A stretch of 64,000 nucleotides of DNA, from positions 38,570,572 to 38,634,571 of the forward strand of contig CM032666.1 of assembly GCA_019095985.1 (NCBI GenBank), read 5' to 3'. This stretch comes from Streblospio benedicti. Lineage: Eukaryota > Annelida > Polychaeta > Spionida > Spionidae. Shown one piece after another: positions 22,905 to 34,625 of the stretch. The notes under the pieces were generated by a model. It did no database searches. It saw only the letters and a list, made by a program, of their open reading frames with translations, and was not told the origin of the DNA. How positions within the stretch are numbered: position 1 is the stretch's first letter; each line of letters starts with the position of its first letter. The position numbers were made by a program, and so were the translations under genes.

Positions 22905-23080
22905 GACTCTGATAAAGTGTCCGCGTTAGGGAGGTGTCCCCATTATTGAAAATCTATATGAAAGGTGCCTAAAATGGAGCAGTGATTTTACAAGCACATT
23001 ACATACAGTTAAATTTCTAACATATTTGCGAAAATTGAGGTGTCCACATTAGACACGTGTCACTTAATTCAAAGAGGTTT
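22905..23080. repeat. M3 MITE-like repeat (GTGTCC family), copy 2
   Basis: It contains 'ataaagtgtccgcgttaggg', 'aggtgtccccattattg', 'gaggtgtccacattagac' and 'acgtgtcac'. It is the partner of 11525-11660. Confidence 0.5.
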
Positions 23081-24960
23081 ACTTTATGTATGGGATATAG
23101 GTAAAATCGCCGATAAATTTTATGTCAACTTCAAAGGAACTTAAAAAACATAGGTTTGTATAACAAATTAATGAGCCCAGGTTTCTCCAAACAATTTAAT
23201 GAGAGTCTAGTACCAATATGGATTTAATGCTATTTTTATTGTGTAGGTGTTGTACTCTTTCACGTAGTTGTTTTCACACGTCCATTTGACCCATCATGGA
23301 CATAAGTTAAAGCAAATTCTCACAATTAAACTTTTTAGTGTAAACCATAATTACAATGTTTTTGTCCTAGTCTGTTTTTATGTCACTGTGATCAAACCTT
23401 TAGATACCAGGTCATGTGTATACATAAGGCAACTGATGTAAGAACATTGGTTACAAATGTGATGCATATTTTAGACATGTACACGTTTTAAAGATCCTAC
23501 CAAAACCAAGGAATGTCCAGACTATGTACTAATATTTGGATGGTGTAAACACAGACATTCAACGCTGCCACATAATACTACCCCACTTCAAATTAGAAAT
23601 TTTATCTTATTTTTTTTTTAGTTTATTCAGATAATTTCTCAATTTCGCACGTGTATTATGATTAATAATGTTCTCACATCAATGCAGAGGGTAAGAGATG
23701 CTATTTCCTGATTCAATGGTCCAAAATATGCAATTCGCTACACATGTTTGTAAACATCGTGTGATTATGGTCAAATTTCATTCAAAATAGTCTAATAGTC
23801 TGAAACCATGTAGGATGAATAGTGAGGTTTTTTAAATGTTCCACCAGTTTCCATAACTCACTCTATTTCCATAACTCACTCATGCTTTGTATGGTTTAGT
23901 TTGGTTTAGTTGAGTTGTTGTACACACGCGCTTCCGGTCTAGATCTATCATGTCGTATGTATGACTCGAGAATAAAATCTAGTAACATCTACCACCCAGG
24001 TGTCCCATCATTTTTAAAACACCACCGACTTAATGTGTCTCTCTACAGCTTGCTGCATTTCCTGTATCAATGTTCTTCTCTAATGAGAGAGAGAATGTGT
24101 GTCACATACAAACGGTGATATGCAGTTCATTTCCGCTTCTCCTTGCCAGGCCTATTTCATGTACATTAAAACTTCACTATTCACAGGTATCTAGTGGGAT
24201 AACAATAACAGATTAAGAAGTACAAAAAGTTCAAAAATGTATAAACATGATTTATTAGCAAAAAAATTCCGTATATATCGATGCAGCTGCAGGCATCGTA
24301 AAAAATACCTCCTCTGTAATTACAATCAGACTTAACATTAATGTCATTCTTGAACCATAACTTGTTTTTGCACTTGCCGTATCCTTACACTGTCTGTCTC
24401 CTGTACTCACTTTGTGACTGATGATACACCTAATGCGCATTCTCGGGTCACAGCAAGGTCACGTTAAGGTCAGAGGTTATTCAGACTAGAGAACAGGTTA
24501 GTGATTTAAGTAGAAAGTAAGTAGATTTAAAAGAATTACCTTGAGTGACAACAAAAATGGACAATAGTAGTCGATATAGAATCGGAAAACGATTACGTTT
24601 TCAATATTAGTTTATTAAATAATTTGACTTATAGATTTTAAAATCATTAATATCGTGAAAAGAAAATAGCCAGGGGGGCACTGCCTAAAATCGTTGTAGC
24701 ATATCATACCTATACGTAAATATTCACTAAAACGACCATTGTTTGCATATATCACAATTCTTGACAGAATAGGAAACCATGATACCTTCAACTGTCATCA
24801 ATTATAGAACTGTCAATTTCAGATCTCATGGTGGCTACCAGTGATAATAGACTATGTCGGTGCATGCACGAGACATCTGATAAATCATCTCAAAGGCGAT
24901 GGTGACATGAAGTAAACACAGTCCTATTTTAGTGATAATATTCTGAAGGCTATTTACACC
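23081..24960. other. No gene seen
   Basis: AT-rich. Short direct repeats ('tttccataactcactc' twice near 23850-23880) are the only structure noticed. Confidence 0.4.
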
Positions 24961-24972
24961 TATGATAGTAGT

Positions 24973-25366
24973 ATGACGGCCATGCTGAAACTCCTAGACT
25001 GGCAGGACCTCCGGAGCAGGCGAGAAGACCAACGCCTGATCCTTTTCTATAAAATTATACAAGGGCTGGTGATAGTCCCTGTGGACGATAGCGAAGTCCT
25101 CAAACACGCCGACACCCGTACCTGAGCAGTACACAACTTCAAATTTAAAACCATCAGAGCTACCACCAACAACTACAAACACTCCTTTTTCGTTGCAACC
25201 ACACCAGCATGGAGCAACCTCCCGGCTGACGTCGCCAAAAGTACCACCATCGAAATGTTTAAATCCAGACTAAAGGACTACCAGGCCTAATCACGCTGAC
25301 ACAACTCCATTGGCGTGATACTCATTTAGAGGTGTGCCAATTATATATAGAAGAAGAAGAAGAAGG
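24973..25366 (+). mobile_element. LINE 3' end (CR1/L2-like), C-terminal tail plus (GAA)n end
   Basis: The frame reads MTAMLKLLDWQDLRSRREDQ, then RLILFYKIIQGLVIVPVDD, then after one in-frame TGA, VHNFKFKTIRATTNNYKHSF, TPAWSNLPADVAKSTTIEMF and KSRLKDYQA before TAA at 25288-25290. This is the typical C-terminus of CR1/L2-type reverse transcriptases: 'RR..RL.LFYKI..GL', 'SFF..T...WN.LP' and 'F...L'. A short 3' UTR follows and the copy ends in (GAA)n at 25349-25366, the kind of microsatellite terminus these LINEs use. About 105 residues survive. It is 5'-truncated, as is usual for LINE insertions. The TGA probably arose from an arginine CGA. Confidence 0.88.
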
Positions 25367-25537
25367 TTCTAGATTTTTTAAAAATCAATATACTATTCTA
25401 ATGACTACGTACTGTTTAAAGTTGCTCCATTAAAAAAAGTACTTGTAATACACACTGTGGCATGATAGTTCAAACTGATTGATCTGTAATCTAGTATTAG
25501 TACAAATATCTTGAGTACTAAAAATTGAAAATCTGAC

Positions 25538-25966
25538 ATTCTATCATTCCGTGCAAAAATCACCGCCAATAACCCACGCTGATTGGTCGACCAGGGTGCT
25601 CAAAAATTGAAAAAAAAAACACACGGCATTAGTCTAATATCCTCACAATTAAAATACAGCCGCTGACGTAAGGCCATGAAGGCGCATTTTCCATGCTGTG
25701 CTGAGTGCAGCAGTTTAAACCAGCGTGGGCTAAAACAAAAACGAATCATACACTTGTTTAGCGAATGTTGAATCAGGAAAACTTATAATATGATTTATTT
25801 TAAAATAAAATCATGAAAATGGATTTTAGTCATGATAGAATGGTATTTGACCACTGCTTGTATGTCAATCCAGACGTTTTTACCGCACTTCGTTCGGGTA
25901 AATCAGACGTCAGCATGGAAAATTTTTGTGATTGACACCCAATCTCGTTGTCAAATCACATTATAC
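25538..25966 (+). mobile_element. Double-hairpin element (DH), copy 1 of a three-copy cluster
   Basis: It starts ATTCTATCATTCCGTG and runs to 'aatctcgttgtcaaatc'. The family plan is: short start box, first long hairpin, 'tgatttattttaaaataaaa' box, 'gtcatgatagaatgg' (the inverse of the start box), then a second hairpin around 'cttcgttcgggtaaatc'. In this copy both hairpins are decayed. See 41315-41732 for the best copy. Confidence 0.7.
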
Positions 25967-25993
25967 ATCATTCTAAACTTCTTTGACTAGTAT

Positions 25994-26314
25994 TAGCATG
26001 CTCAATTATACATTGACTGCACGCCCCGGTGATTTACTGCACGCCACGGCACTAGTCTAAACTAGACTAGTACTGTTTTCTATAATACAGCGGCTGACGT
26101 GGGTCAAAATGGCAATGAGAACGTTATGATATGATTTATTTTAAAATAATAATACACTCGTTTAGCATGGATTTAGTCATGATAGAATGGTATTTTGACC
26201 ACTTTTCGATTGTCGTGTCAATCGTGAAATTGAGTCACTTCGTTCGGGTAAATCAGACGTCAGCATGGAAAATTTTTACGATTGACACTCAATCTCGTTG
26301 TCAAATGGTGCAAA
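25994..26314 (+). mobile_element. DH element, copy 2 of cluster
   Basis: It lacks the start box and begins within the first hairpin ('gcatgctcaattatacattg'). It keeps the 'atgatttattttaaaataat' box, 'gtcatgatagaatgg' and one arm of the second hairpin. Confidence 0.65.
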
Positions 26315-26317
26315 AAA

Positions 26318-26721
26318 TCTCCATTCTAATAACCCACGCTGATTGATCAATCAGCGTGCTAAATTATACGATTGACTGTTATGTAATTAACGCTATGGAG
26401 ACCACTACTACATTCAAATTCACAATATCAATACATTCCGCTGACGTCGCAAAGGCGTGTCCCGTGTCGGAGAGCAAAAAAGTTTAGACTTGAGCGCTGT
26501 AGTAGTGGTCTCCTGTTGCGCACTTTGAATGAGAATGTTATAATATGATTTATTTTAAAATAAAATGGATTTTTAGTCATGATAGAATGGTGATTGACCA
26601 CTCGATTGTCGTGTCAATTGCAAAAATTGAGCATGCTGACGTCTGATTTACCAAAAACTTACTTTTGATATTGTGTACTCAATTTTGCGATTGACACTCC
26701 AATCTCGTTGTCATATCCTAC
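26318..26721 (+). mobile_element. DH element, copy 3 of cluster
   Basis: First hairpin arms contain 'gctatggagaccactactac' and 'gtagtagtggtctcctg'. The conserved box and 'gtcatgatagaatggtgatt' follow. The second hairpin ends 'aatctcgttgtcatatccta'. It lies head-to-tail with copies 1 and 2. Confidence 0.7.
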
Positions 26722-26783
26722 ATTATATATCTGCTCTTTTGTTCTTTGTCTTTTATTATATAAGCCTTTGTGCTGCATTTCAG

Positions 26784-26933
26784 CTTCTGTCTGAAGTGAA
26801 CTGTGATGAGTTGGCCAAGAAGCAAGACATTGATGGATTCCAGGTGAACGAAGCTTCACTCAAGCGAGACTTCAACCAAAACCTTACAGCCACGGGATTG
26901 GAATTCCTCCATTATATGGTCCTCCTGTATTAA
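26784..26933 (+). CDS. Putative terminal exon of an unrecognised gene
   Basis: A good acceptor precedes it: a T-rich tract from about 26729 ('ctcttttgttctttgtcttt') and 'tgctgcatttcag' ending at 26783. The frame then reads LLSEVNCDELAKKQDIDGFQ, VNEASLKRDFNQNLTATGLE, FLHYMVLLY and stop, 49 residues. The stretch is clearly richer in G+C than its surroundings and mixed in composition, as in real coding DNA. Its K, D and E content suggests a soluble helical segment. A GT after CAG at 26843 could also be a donor, making it an internal 60-nt exon. Only this piece is visible, so it could be a pseudogene scrap. I do not recognise the family. Confidence 0.35.
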   Translation, partial: LLSEVNCDELAKKQDIDGFQVNEASLKRDFNQNLTATGLEFLHYMVLLY

Positions 26934-28865
26934 TATTTTGTGAAGGTCTTGCAAGATGTGTATGATTATTTAATATTGAGCACGAGTATTTACGACCTAG
27001 GCTGAGACTAAACATGGAATAACAGTGATTGTGCATTGCCCTTGCGAATTTAAGCTTTATTATTGTTTTTGATTATATTAATGCAGTAATTTTTCTGTAT
27101 TATTTTATTTATATACATATACATATATGTGATTTATGTAACTTTACAATACCATACAGATTATGGCTATCATTATGAATACTGCGATATATATATGGCA
27201 CTACTTGGATGCTATGGAAATATGATAATAGGAATTTTGATGGGGACGATTGCATTAACAGAGCCCGTGTTGCACAGATAATATTGCAAGATAATGATAA
27301 TATGATGAATGCACAGGGGTTGAAATTTCGTGCTAGTGAAGTGAATGGTTTGTTTCCACTTTCATTCCATATACACTATACAACATTTTTATTTTTTATT
27401 ACATGGCTAATATAAAACCTCTTTTATAATGGATTAACAGGGCTAAAGCAACCAAATTGTAGTTAATTGTCCTAGCTTCTATTATAATTACTGAACATAC
27501 CTGATTGCTTGAGAAGTGGAGCAGAAAATTTAATACCTTACATACAAAATTTAAGGCCTAGAATTATAAACATGAGAGATAAATGTAATTGTACGAGTGG
27601 GGGTGGGACATCGTGTGGTGATCATGGGGCTCTTCCACAGTCGGATTGGGTACATACATGTATGCTCAGCTGTAACTTTTGTCAGTATGCAAATCAACAT
27701 GATTACATAGAAATCTTCTTTGTTTTAGATTCCACCAAACGTGACGGCTTTTTATAACTTACTGTAGCCTACGTTGGATTAATCTTCAGACGTGTTGTGG
27801 GTTATTAAAAATAACTGCAACTTTTCCAAAGACGCATTCTGAATTTTGGATTTTGCACTGCTATAATTAATAACCGAAACATTGTGGAAAATAATCCATG
27901 TGACTTAACAATAGAAGCAGGTATTAGATGCTTTGAATGCTAGCAGAAAAAATTTGAAACACGTACCTCAGCAAAAATCATACGACTTTTGAATATGTAA
28001 GAAGAGCCTATTGCACATGCACAGTTATCTAAACACGCTAGGTTCCTCCTTCCGATTTTCCTGAATTCAATCCATCTCATCTTCATCTCATTCTCACTTT
28101 TTTCTTGTGTATTTGTGCTTGTCAAGAGCACCGTGTGAGTAATTGACAGTTACAAAATTCTTTAAAAATAAAGAAAAAAATCCTTAGTGTTGTATGTTGC
28201 CACTTTGACATAAATCCAATTCGCAAAACACGGTCTCCGTTCGTCAGAACTGTCATCCATTAACAGAACGCCACCTGGTGATCATAGCTTAAATTACAGA
28301 CGAGGCGGCAACCAATCAGCGTAGAGAGATCTCGTCTGTCTCGAGGATGATGAGTGTAGGACCGACGACACACACTTGTCAGGTGAGAAGTGGCATGAAG
28401 ATAGGCCACTTCAAGTGGCATTGGCATAAACATAGGTAGTTTGCGACATTGGCATAAAAATAGCTCATTTGTGGTGACGCATCGCAGTAGTCATTTGGTA
28501 TTGTTTCTGTTAATCCACATGTCTGCCAATCATCGTATTTTCGAGGTCCCTTTGTAATCCCTCAAATAATCCCCCATATTGAATGGGATGCGCGTCGATC
28601 ATCACCACGTTCAACTCAAGTGCATCGCTCATGTCACGGATTATTTTTCTGATATATTATCAGTATTCTTAAGTACTGTTACATAACCACCTGTTTACTA
28701 TGCCTAGAGGTATATACAGTGTGTTTGGCACTGGTTACCCTTCAAGTTAGAGTTAAGCGTGCCAAACTATACATATCTATGTACTACTCTATGTGCAGTA
28801 TGCTGTATTTCCTGACATGACTCGTCTTATATTAACTTAACTTAAAGTCCGCAACAACTGGCCTC
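26934..28865. other. No gene accepted
   Basis: If the preceding exon is real, the first part may be its 3' UTR or intron. ORFs here are under 85 codons. A CCAAT sequence in a more GC-rich patch lies at about 28290-28345. Confidence 0.35.
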
Positions 28866-28868
28866 AAA

Positions 28869-29036
28869 GGCAGATCCAGGTTTTGGGAAAGTGAGGTGGG
28901 CGCACTTAAGGGATTTCATGGGTTTCGTACGCACGATCGATGGTGATCATGCCGAAAACCCTACGCAAATGAAGTATTTTGGTGGGGAAATGTGGGGGGG
29001 GGGGGAGGGCAACGCCTGCGCCTTCCTGGATCTGCC
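28869..29036 (+). mobile_element. M2 MITE copy, long form
   Basis: Ends GGCAGATCCAGG and CCTGGATCTGCC are a perfect 12-bp inverted pair. The body has 'cacttaagggatttcatggg', 'ccctacgcaaatgaagtatt' and a run of about 12 G. It is longer than the 7511 copy because of an extra segment with 'acgcacgatcgatgg'. Confidence 0.82.
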
Positions 29037-29633
29037 CATGGCCCTACGCTCCTATCCCAGCACCAATTAAGCTGTATGTCTAATGCGTATTAGGCTATGC
29101 AAAAATATTGCGTATCATGGCAATAGTAACGTGAAACTGAGACAGGCCTATCATGGATCATGCTAACTCTTCCTGATGAGGCAAGCTCTTAGACGCTTGC
29201 AATTCTTAATCTGCTTGCCTAAGAAGCCATACACTGGTGCTCAATCCAAAAGCTTTCGAATGTCAACCTATAAGAGTAAATAGGTTGAGTCATAGGTTGC
29301 ATAATGAGATGAATCACTTTGACTTTGATGCTATCGCGTTTCATACTGCATATTATAACACATTACAGTGTCACAGAGCATCCGTCGATATAAATGGCAA
29401 TGTGCTTATTTACAGTCGCAATCACCTGCCATCGTGCTTTAGATATTTACTTTCACAGAATGTCATAGACATTTGTATCATACTATGCATTACTCAACTC
29501 CCTGGGGAGCAAAAAGCACATTGCTACCGAAGTGCAGATATGCTTATTTTTCAATGTTATTTATCTAGTTAGTTTGCCATATTTGCAAATAAAAATTATG
29601 ATATAAAATACAGACAGTTAACAATCACTGTGT
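29037..29633. other. No gene seen
   Basis: The 111-codon frame at 29237-29572 opens with GTG, not ATG, and shows no family signature. Confidence 0.35.
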
Positions 29634-29810
29634 GCTTCTGTGGCCGAGTGGATAGGGAGTTGGACTCGTGACCAGAAGGTCGTGGGTTCGATTTGCGGTC
29701 AACTGATGATCAATAAGTAGGCCAATGACTTGGTGTAAATTGTAGTCACGACAGCAAGACTTGGATCAAACCACTACATTTACATTTACATTCATTTCTA
29801 TTAGCGTTAC
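29634..29810 (+). mobile_element. tRNA-derived SINE, full head plus body
   Basis: The head is tRNA-like: A box TGGCCGAGTGG at 29641 and B box GGTTCGATTTG at 29685, spaced as in a tRNA. The anticodon stem is imperfect (TTGG/CCA around CTCGTGA), so this is not a working tRNA gene. The body 'gatcaataagtaggccaatg', 'acttggtgtaaattgtag' and 'agcaagacttggatca' recurs without the head in both palindrome arms (36020-36090 and 48095-48165). The boxes would form an internal RNA polymerase III promoter. Confidence 0.75.
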
Positions 29811-29814
29811 TTCA

Positions 29815-29955
29815 CTTGACCTGTACCTTCGTAACGTGTAGGTACCATGGAGCAGTGTGAAAATATGGTTTCGCTCAATACCCAACACCAAAGCCGACCG
29901 GGAATCGAAGCCACGAACTTTTGATCAAGAGTTCAACTCCCTGCCCATATAACCA
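29815..29955 (-). mobile_element. Second tRNA-derived SINE, opposite orientation
   Basis: Read on the minus strand it has 'aactcttgatcaaaagttcg', a B box CTTCGATTCCC, then 'ggtcggctttggtg', 'ttgagcgaaacc' and 'actgctccatggtacctac'. The same tail follows a B box at 47565-47705 (+) and 36490-36640 (-). It stands tail-to-tail with the preceding SINE. Confidence 0.7.
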
Positions 29956-29959
29956 AACT

Positions 29960-31010
29960 CATATATATCAGATCATGGGGCAAAGACAAGTTTTGAGCAA
30001 TAAAGTGGACCCTTGATATTGAGGGTGTTCGGTCACTGAAGCACACATTTTACCATGTATACATGATGTAGTCTTAGTTTAGTCTATAAACATATAATAA
30101 CTTGAATGTCTAATATTAATAAAGTTATAAAACAAGTGGTCTGGCTCAAAGTTGCCAGACATAAAATTCCATAAAACTGTCATGATAATAATTACATGGC
30201 GTATTTTCAGGGATAAACTACACCATAACACCATAACACATTCAATTTGTTTTATTCATATGATAATTATGGAAAAAAAACTTTTATTTTGTGAAAAGTA
30301 CACTAAAAAGTGTTAGTGTTATTTTTTTAGTACCCGGCATGATTTAAGCAGCTTCAAGAACACAGCCCCTGGTATCAGCATGGAGCCCCAGCTGCATGCC
30401 AATTTGCGTATCTGATACATACGATTTGAATCAAAAGTGCATTGGGAAAAGCCACCTGCTCTTCAGAAAAGGCAGACGATTTTATCATGTAAGCCATGAC
30501 GCACAGACTTATTTGCAGTATTTTCCAGCACATCACACGAATCTTCTGTGCGCGACAAAGCTAATGTACGCCCCTTGAGCATCACAGTGTGGGTGGGTGG
30601 GATTGATGACTCAAGCAAACTAAGAACTAAGAAGGAAGTATGTGAGGTGGGGGTGGGGGGGGGAGTGGGGGGGATGGCGCAGTTTAAACATATAACGTCC
30701 TCCTTCGGTTGGCTTAATTTTAGTAGCCTCGTTCATCTAGGCTATCTGTTCCATTTCGGGGGTGCACATCACCGCAGGATCTGGCTGATGGAGACTAAAA
30801 TATTACAACAAAATCCTTACGATTTCCGTAAGCACGCTTCTCTTAAATACGTACAACGTAAGAAGGCGTACAGCGTGCTACGTGCAACGTTAGACATCGT
30901 ATATGATATTTCACTATTCATTTTTGAAAGCACGATTCCATTCTGATATAATTGTTGAATAATCAACATTAATTTCCATAAGTTGTTCGATAGTAAGTGT
31001 ATAACGAGAA
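29960..31010. other. No gene accepted
   Basis: The 132-codon frame at 30548-30946 starts with GTG and runs through a G-run simple repeat (30648-30675). Its last 60 codons are more balanced but unrecognised. They could be noncoding leader DNA of the ORF at 31018. Confidence 0.35.
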
Positions 31011-31017
31011 GAAGAAA

Positions 31018-31290
31018 ATGAAGTTTGCACTGAGAGATGTGTTAAAGGGTCTCAAGAGTTTCTGGGCGTTTCTCAAAGACCGCCTGGCCAACTCCAGACT
31101 TGGAAAATGGATGATCGCAAGAAAGGAAAGGAAGAATGTGTCAAAGCTGTGCCAACTGTTTGCAGCAAGTCCAGTCAAAGAGAAGATCATCATAGATGAT
31201 GAGGCGTCCTGGGACCAACTGATGATCATTACAATGACCGACTTGAAGATGCATAGAATGAAGAAGTCATTCATGAAGTTGTTCAGCTAA
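31018..31290 (+). CDS. Small basic protein or terminal exon, 90 residues, unrecognised
   Basis: ATG at 31018 (AAAATGA) opens MKFALRDVLKGLKSFWAFLK, then DRLANSRLGKWMIARKERKN, VSKLCQLFAASPVKEKIIID, DEASWDQLMIITMTDLKMHR and MKKSFMKLFS. Its G+C content is well above that of the flanks. Lys, Arg, Leu and Met dominate with a short acidic patch (DDEASWD), suggesting amphipathic helices; there is no signal peptide or membrane segment. An AATAAA lies at 31542-31547, about 250 nt past the stop, as for a gene's 3' end. A 7-codon GTG extension upstream was not used. A splice acceptor at 'gttcgatag' (about 30992) is possible, so it may be a last exon. I do not recognise the family. Confidence 0.42.
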   Translation: MKFALRDVLKGLKSFWAFLKDRLANSRLGKWMIARKERKNVSKLCQLFAASPVKEKIIIDDEASWDQLMIITMTDLKMHRMKKSFMKLFS

Positions 31291-31935
31291 TTCTCATTGT
31301 TACATATCACTGCAAGAACCGTGTCTGCTATGTGGAATGGTGGATTTCGGCCACCACTATGCAAGCAAAGATGAACTTTAAAAATCTAAAAAAAGAAAAA
31401 AAGATGGAAAATTTAAAAAAAAATGGACTTCTTTATATTGCAGTGATATTAACCATTTCAAAGACTGACAATCAAATTTGTATTTTATTTTTTTATTTTT
31501 CAACATGACTTACTATTAGAATCTACTCAAAAATAGTACGTAATAAAAACAGTTAACCAAACATAAAATGTCTTTCTTCTTTACCCCATTTTTAAAATTA
31601 CAATACAAAAGGATTTTACAATGTTGTAATATAAATTCCAAAATCTTCTATGTACGTGTAACTTTGAAATCACTTGTTCGTTATGATAACTTGATAACCC
31701 AACAAAAATTACAGAACTTTGAATGAAAAGTTGAATCCATAAATCTGACAGTTCCTGGATCAAAACTATATACTCGCCATCCCAAACCGTGACATCCAGT
31801 GGATCCAGGACCTGGTCAAAATGATGAAAAATGGAAAAAAAATGTGGGGGTAGTTTAAGCCCTATTGTTTCCGCAACAATATGCCCACTTCAATTCAATG
31901 TGTGTATGCTTATAAAATAATATAGAGAATTAACC

Positions 31936-32078
31936 ATAGGCAAATCCAAAATACTTAATTTGCATACTTTTTTTTCATGAAATCCCTTTTAAAGTCCCCC
32001 CCCCCCTTACGGTAAGTGCCCCCCTCCACCTTTTCCTTAAGTGCACCCACCCCCTTTTCCAAAAACCTGAATCTGCCA
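31936..32078 (-). mobile_element. M2 MITE copy
   Basis: Ends ATAGGCAAATCC and CTGAATCTGCC are near-matching inverted ends. C runs and 'tcatgaaatccc', 'cttaagtgcaccc' and 'ccttttccaaaaacctg' are the reverse of the usual body. Confidence 0.72.
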
Positions 32079-33615
32079 ATGTTAACTAATGCTGATCTAC
32101 AATCCAAACAGATCGATTTGACATTATTTATTCTTAATTCAACATGGTAAAATAGAATTGAACATGAAATAGAAAAGCAAATCATTCAAAAACCTCAGAT
32201 CACAGCTTAACGTGAACATTGGGGAAATACTGACATCACTGACAATAGATGGAGTACAAACACATGAAACATTACAAACAGAGTACCAATAAAACTGTTG
32301 GGCCTAAAAAAAAACAAACATACTTGTTTTCATATTTCCCATTAGTAGAAACACAATGACACCAAATAGATGACTGTAGTTGGATTAAAATATTACAATA
32401 CATACATATACCATAGGAAATAATCAAACAATGCTGACCTACAATGGTACTATACACGTGTGACACATCCATATATACTCTTTTTGTATCTTTTGCAGCT
32501 TCATGACATTTAACATGTTGACAAGTACATGATTGTGCAGCTGCCGCTTTCCATTGGCCATTATGAGGGGTTCATTGCATTTGCCATGAACACAAATGCC
32601 CCATAATCGGGCAATTACAGCATTGAATGGTGTCTGATGGAGACGCAATTGATCTATTGAGTGGAGGACTAAAGGCTTTGTAGCATTGACATCGTCTTTC
32701 ATAATATTCTAAAAGTGATGACATAACTGCTTTTGTGCTAAGATGGCTACCAGTTACTATGGCCCAAGGAGGGTACGAAAAACTATGGGTGGTGGTATTG
32801 GAATGACTGACATTGAGGGGTAGGGGGCGGAGGGGGTGATTATCTGAGACCTTGCACTTTAAGGAAGGCCAGACAAATTGGACAAATTTGTAGTACTTTC
32901 AATTGGAGTGGGGAGCAGAGATTTTAAACCAATGTAGAGGCCATAGCATTATGGTTCTATACTATGTGTTCACACGTAGATCAAATCCCACCTCCACCCA
33001 TCTCCACGCGGTCGAGCCATAATAAGTCGCCTGCAGTCTAAAAGTTGATGTTTACACGTGCCAACTTTCCTACTCTTCACGTTTGTTTTCTAATAGACCT
33101 AAAGTCAACCCTCATTCATGATAACAGCACAGTTCCTGATTACTCCTGAGATTACAACCGAAAGTGCAGACAATGTAGAGAGAATATTTATCGGTTAGGT
33201 TAGCATATGTAAAAAAAACAAAGGGGACAGTGTTCAGTCTGAGCAGACCCATTATATCCGTTGTATACTTACAATCTCTCCAAATTGTGGACGGTTAAAA
33301 TTTGACAATACCTGAATATGTTTAAAATGCACTAAGGTTGAAGTGAGATAGCGTGAAGAGATTACAGCAATCATCCCATTACTGCCCTCGCCCATTGTAC
33401 ATCCAACACCCATTCTGGTGAGACAGATGACAAGCGCGCAAACAATGGGATTAAGCCAGACGAGCAAACGAGAGACACAGTGACACATGAAGTGGTTATG
33501 CAGACACCACTGCAATCAAAATGTTGGCACCTGCGATGACTTTTCACGTGATCACCAAACGATTGGATGTATGGCTTGGTAGGTTTGCTTACACAGAAGA
33601 ACATCTTTCAATCAA
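32079..33615. other. No gene seen
   Basis: AT-rich with a few ORFs of 60-87 codons on the minus strand, none with a family signature. Confidence 0.4.
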
Positions 33616-33619
33616 GACA

Positions 33620-33755
33620 ATAAACACGTTCAAGTGGTCTCATTGAAGATGGTGTCTCGTAATGGAGGTACGTATTGTCTCTTTACAACGTTTTGGACTG
33701 TGCAAACGTCTTATTATACAGGTGGTCTTAATGGGATGGTCTACTGTATTTTGAA
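33620..33755 (+). mobile_element. M1 MITE copy, left end missing
   Basis: 'tcaagtggtctcattgaag', 'cttattatacaggtggtctt' and 'gggatggtctactgta' follow the family order. Confidence 0.55.
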
Positions 33756-33909
33756 CTTTGGTCTCTTGATAGATGCAGTTATGATGGAGATGTGTACGTG
33801 GTTAATGCCCCCCCCCCTCCATTTTCATGTAAAGCAAACGTCTTTGAACAAGGCGAATGCAAAAATATGCCAAACTGAGATCTAACGGGTGTTACAATAT
33901 GAAAGAAAT

Positions 33910-34009
33910 NNNNNNNNNNNNNNNNNNNNNNNNNNNNNNNNNNNNNNNNNNNNNNNNNNNNNNNNNNNNNNNNNNNNNNNNNNNNNNNNNNNNNNNNNNN
34001 NNNNNNNNN
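33910..34009. other. Assembly gap, 100 N
   Basis: Exactly 100 N, a standard placeholder length. The first ~70 bases after it (34010-34080) have swollen homopolymers compared with the matching right-arm DNA, so they are low-quality sequence. Confidence 0.99.
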
Positions 34010-34199
34010 CTTTTTGGGCCTTCTTGGGGTTATTTTACAAAAGGGGGGGCTTGGTTTTTTTGTCCCCCTTTAACACATCATGAATTAACCCAAAATGGGT
34101 ATATTATTAGTTACTAATATAGAACCAAATGTGGGCGCAAGGGAGGTTATGTCCACAAAATACCAAGTAACATGATTGCCATAGGTGTCACAATTGTTT

Positions 34200-34625
34200 G
34201 AGCAATGTAAACTCAGTGATTTTTACGTAATTAACTTAATCACTTCACACTCATCCGGTATATTTTTTTTGTTTAAACCATCATAACTCAGCTATCAATG
34301 AACCCAACAATAGTGTTTGGGGGTGTCAAACTGAAGCTACTTACTCATATTTTCGTAAGATAGATACTACTTTTTATGAGTCGTAAAAATTCCACACGAT
34401 CTTTGTAGATCTATGGTGCATTTTGTTATGAATTGACCTATTCACACACAACCCGTAGGTGGCGATAATATGCGATTTGAACATGTAACTGTTTATTTAC
34501 GTTTGTTCTTATAAGAACTTTTTTTCACCAGGAAAACTATCGTGTTCAAGTGAGTAATATTATTTTGATACTGGTTTGAATGCTATATATTTAAAAATAA
34601 CATACGGGATGTGTGTGTGACCTAG
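34200..34625 (-). repeat. R2 repeat copy in left arm
   Basis: This is the reverse complement of 48940-49340 and more distantly of 1770-2215: 'cacactcatccggtat', 'ggcgataatatgcgatttga', 'ctatcgtgttcaagtgagta'. Confidence 0.75.

Noticed and set aside
20130-24440. CRISPR array, riboswitch, operon or other prokaryotic feature
   Set aside because: No regularly spaced repeats or prokaryotic gene layout; everything seen fits a eukaryotic repeat landscape.
29634-29700. Functional tRNA gene
   Set aside because: The A and B boxes are good, but the anticodon stem and acceptor stem do not pair properly and a SINE body follows.
30548-30946. 132-codon frame
   Set aside because: It has no ATG start and passes through a G-rich simple repeat; only its end is coding-like.
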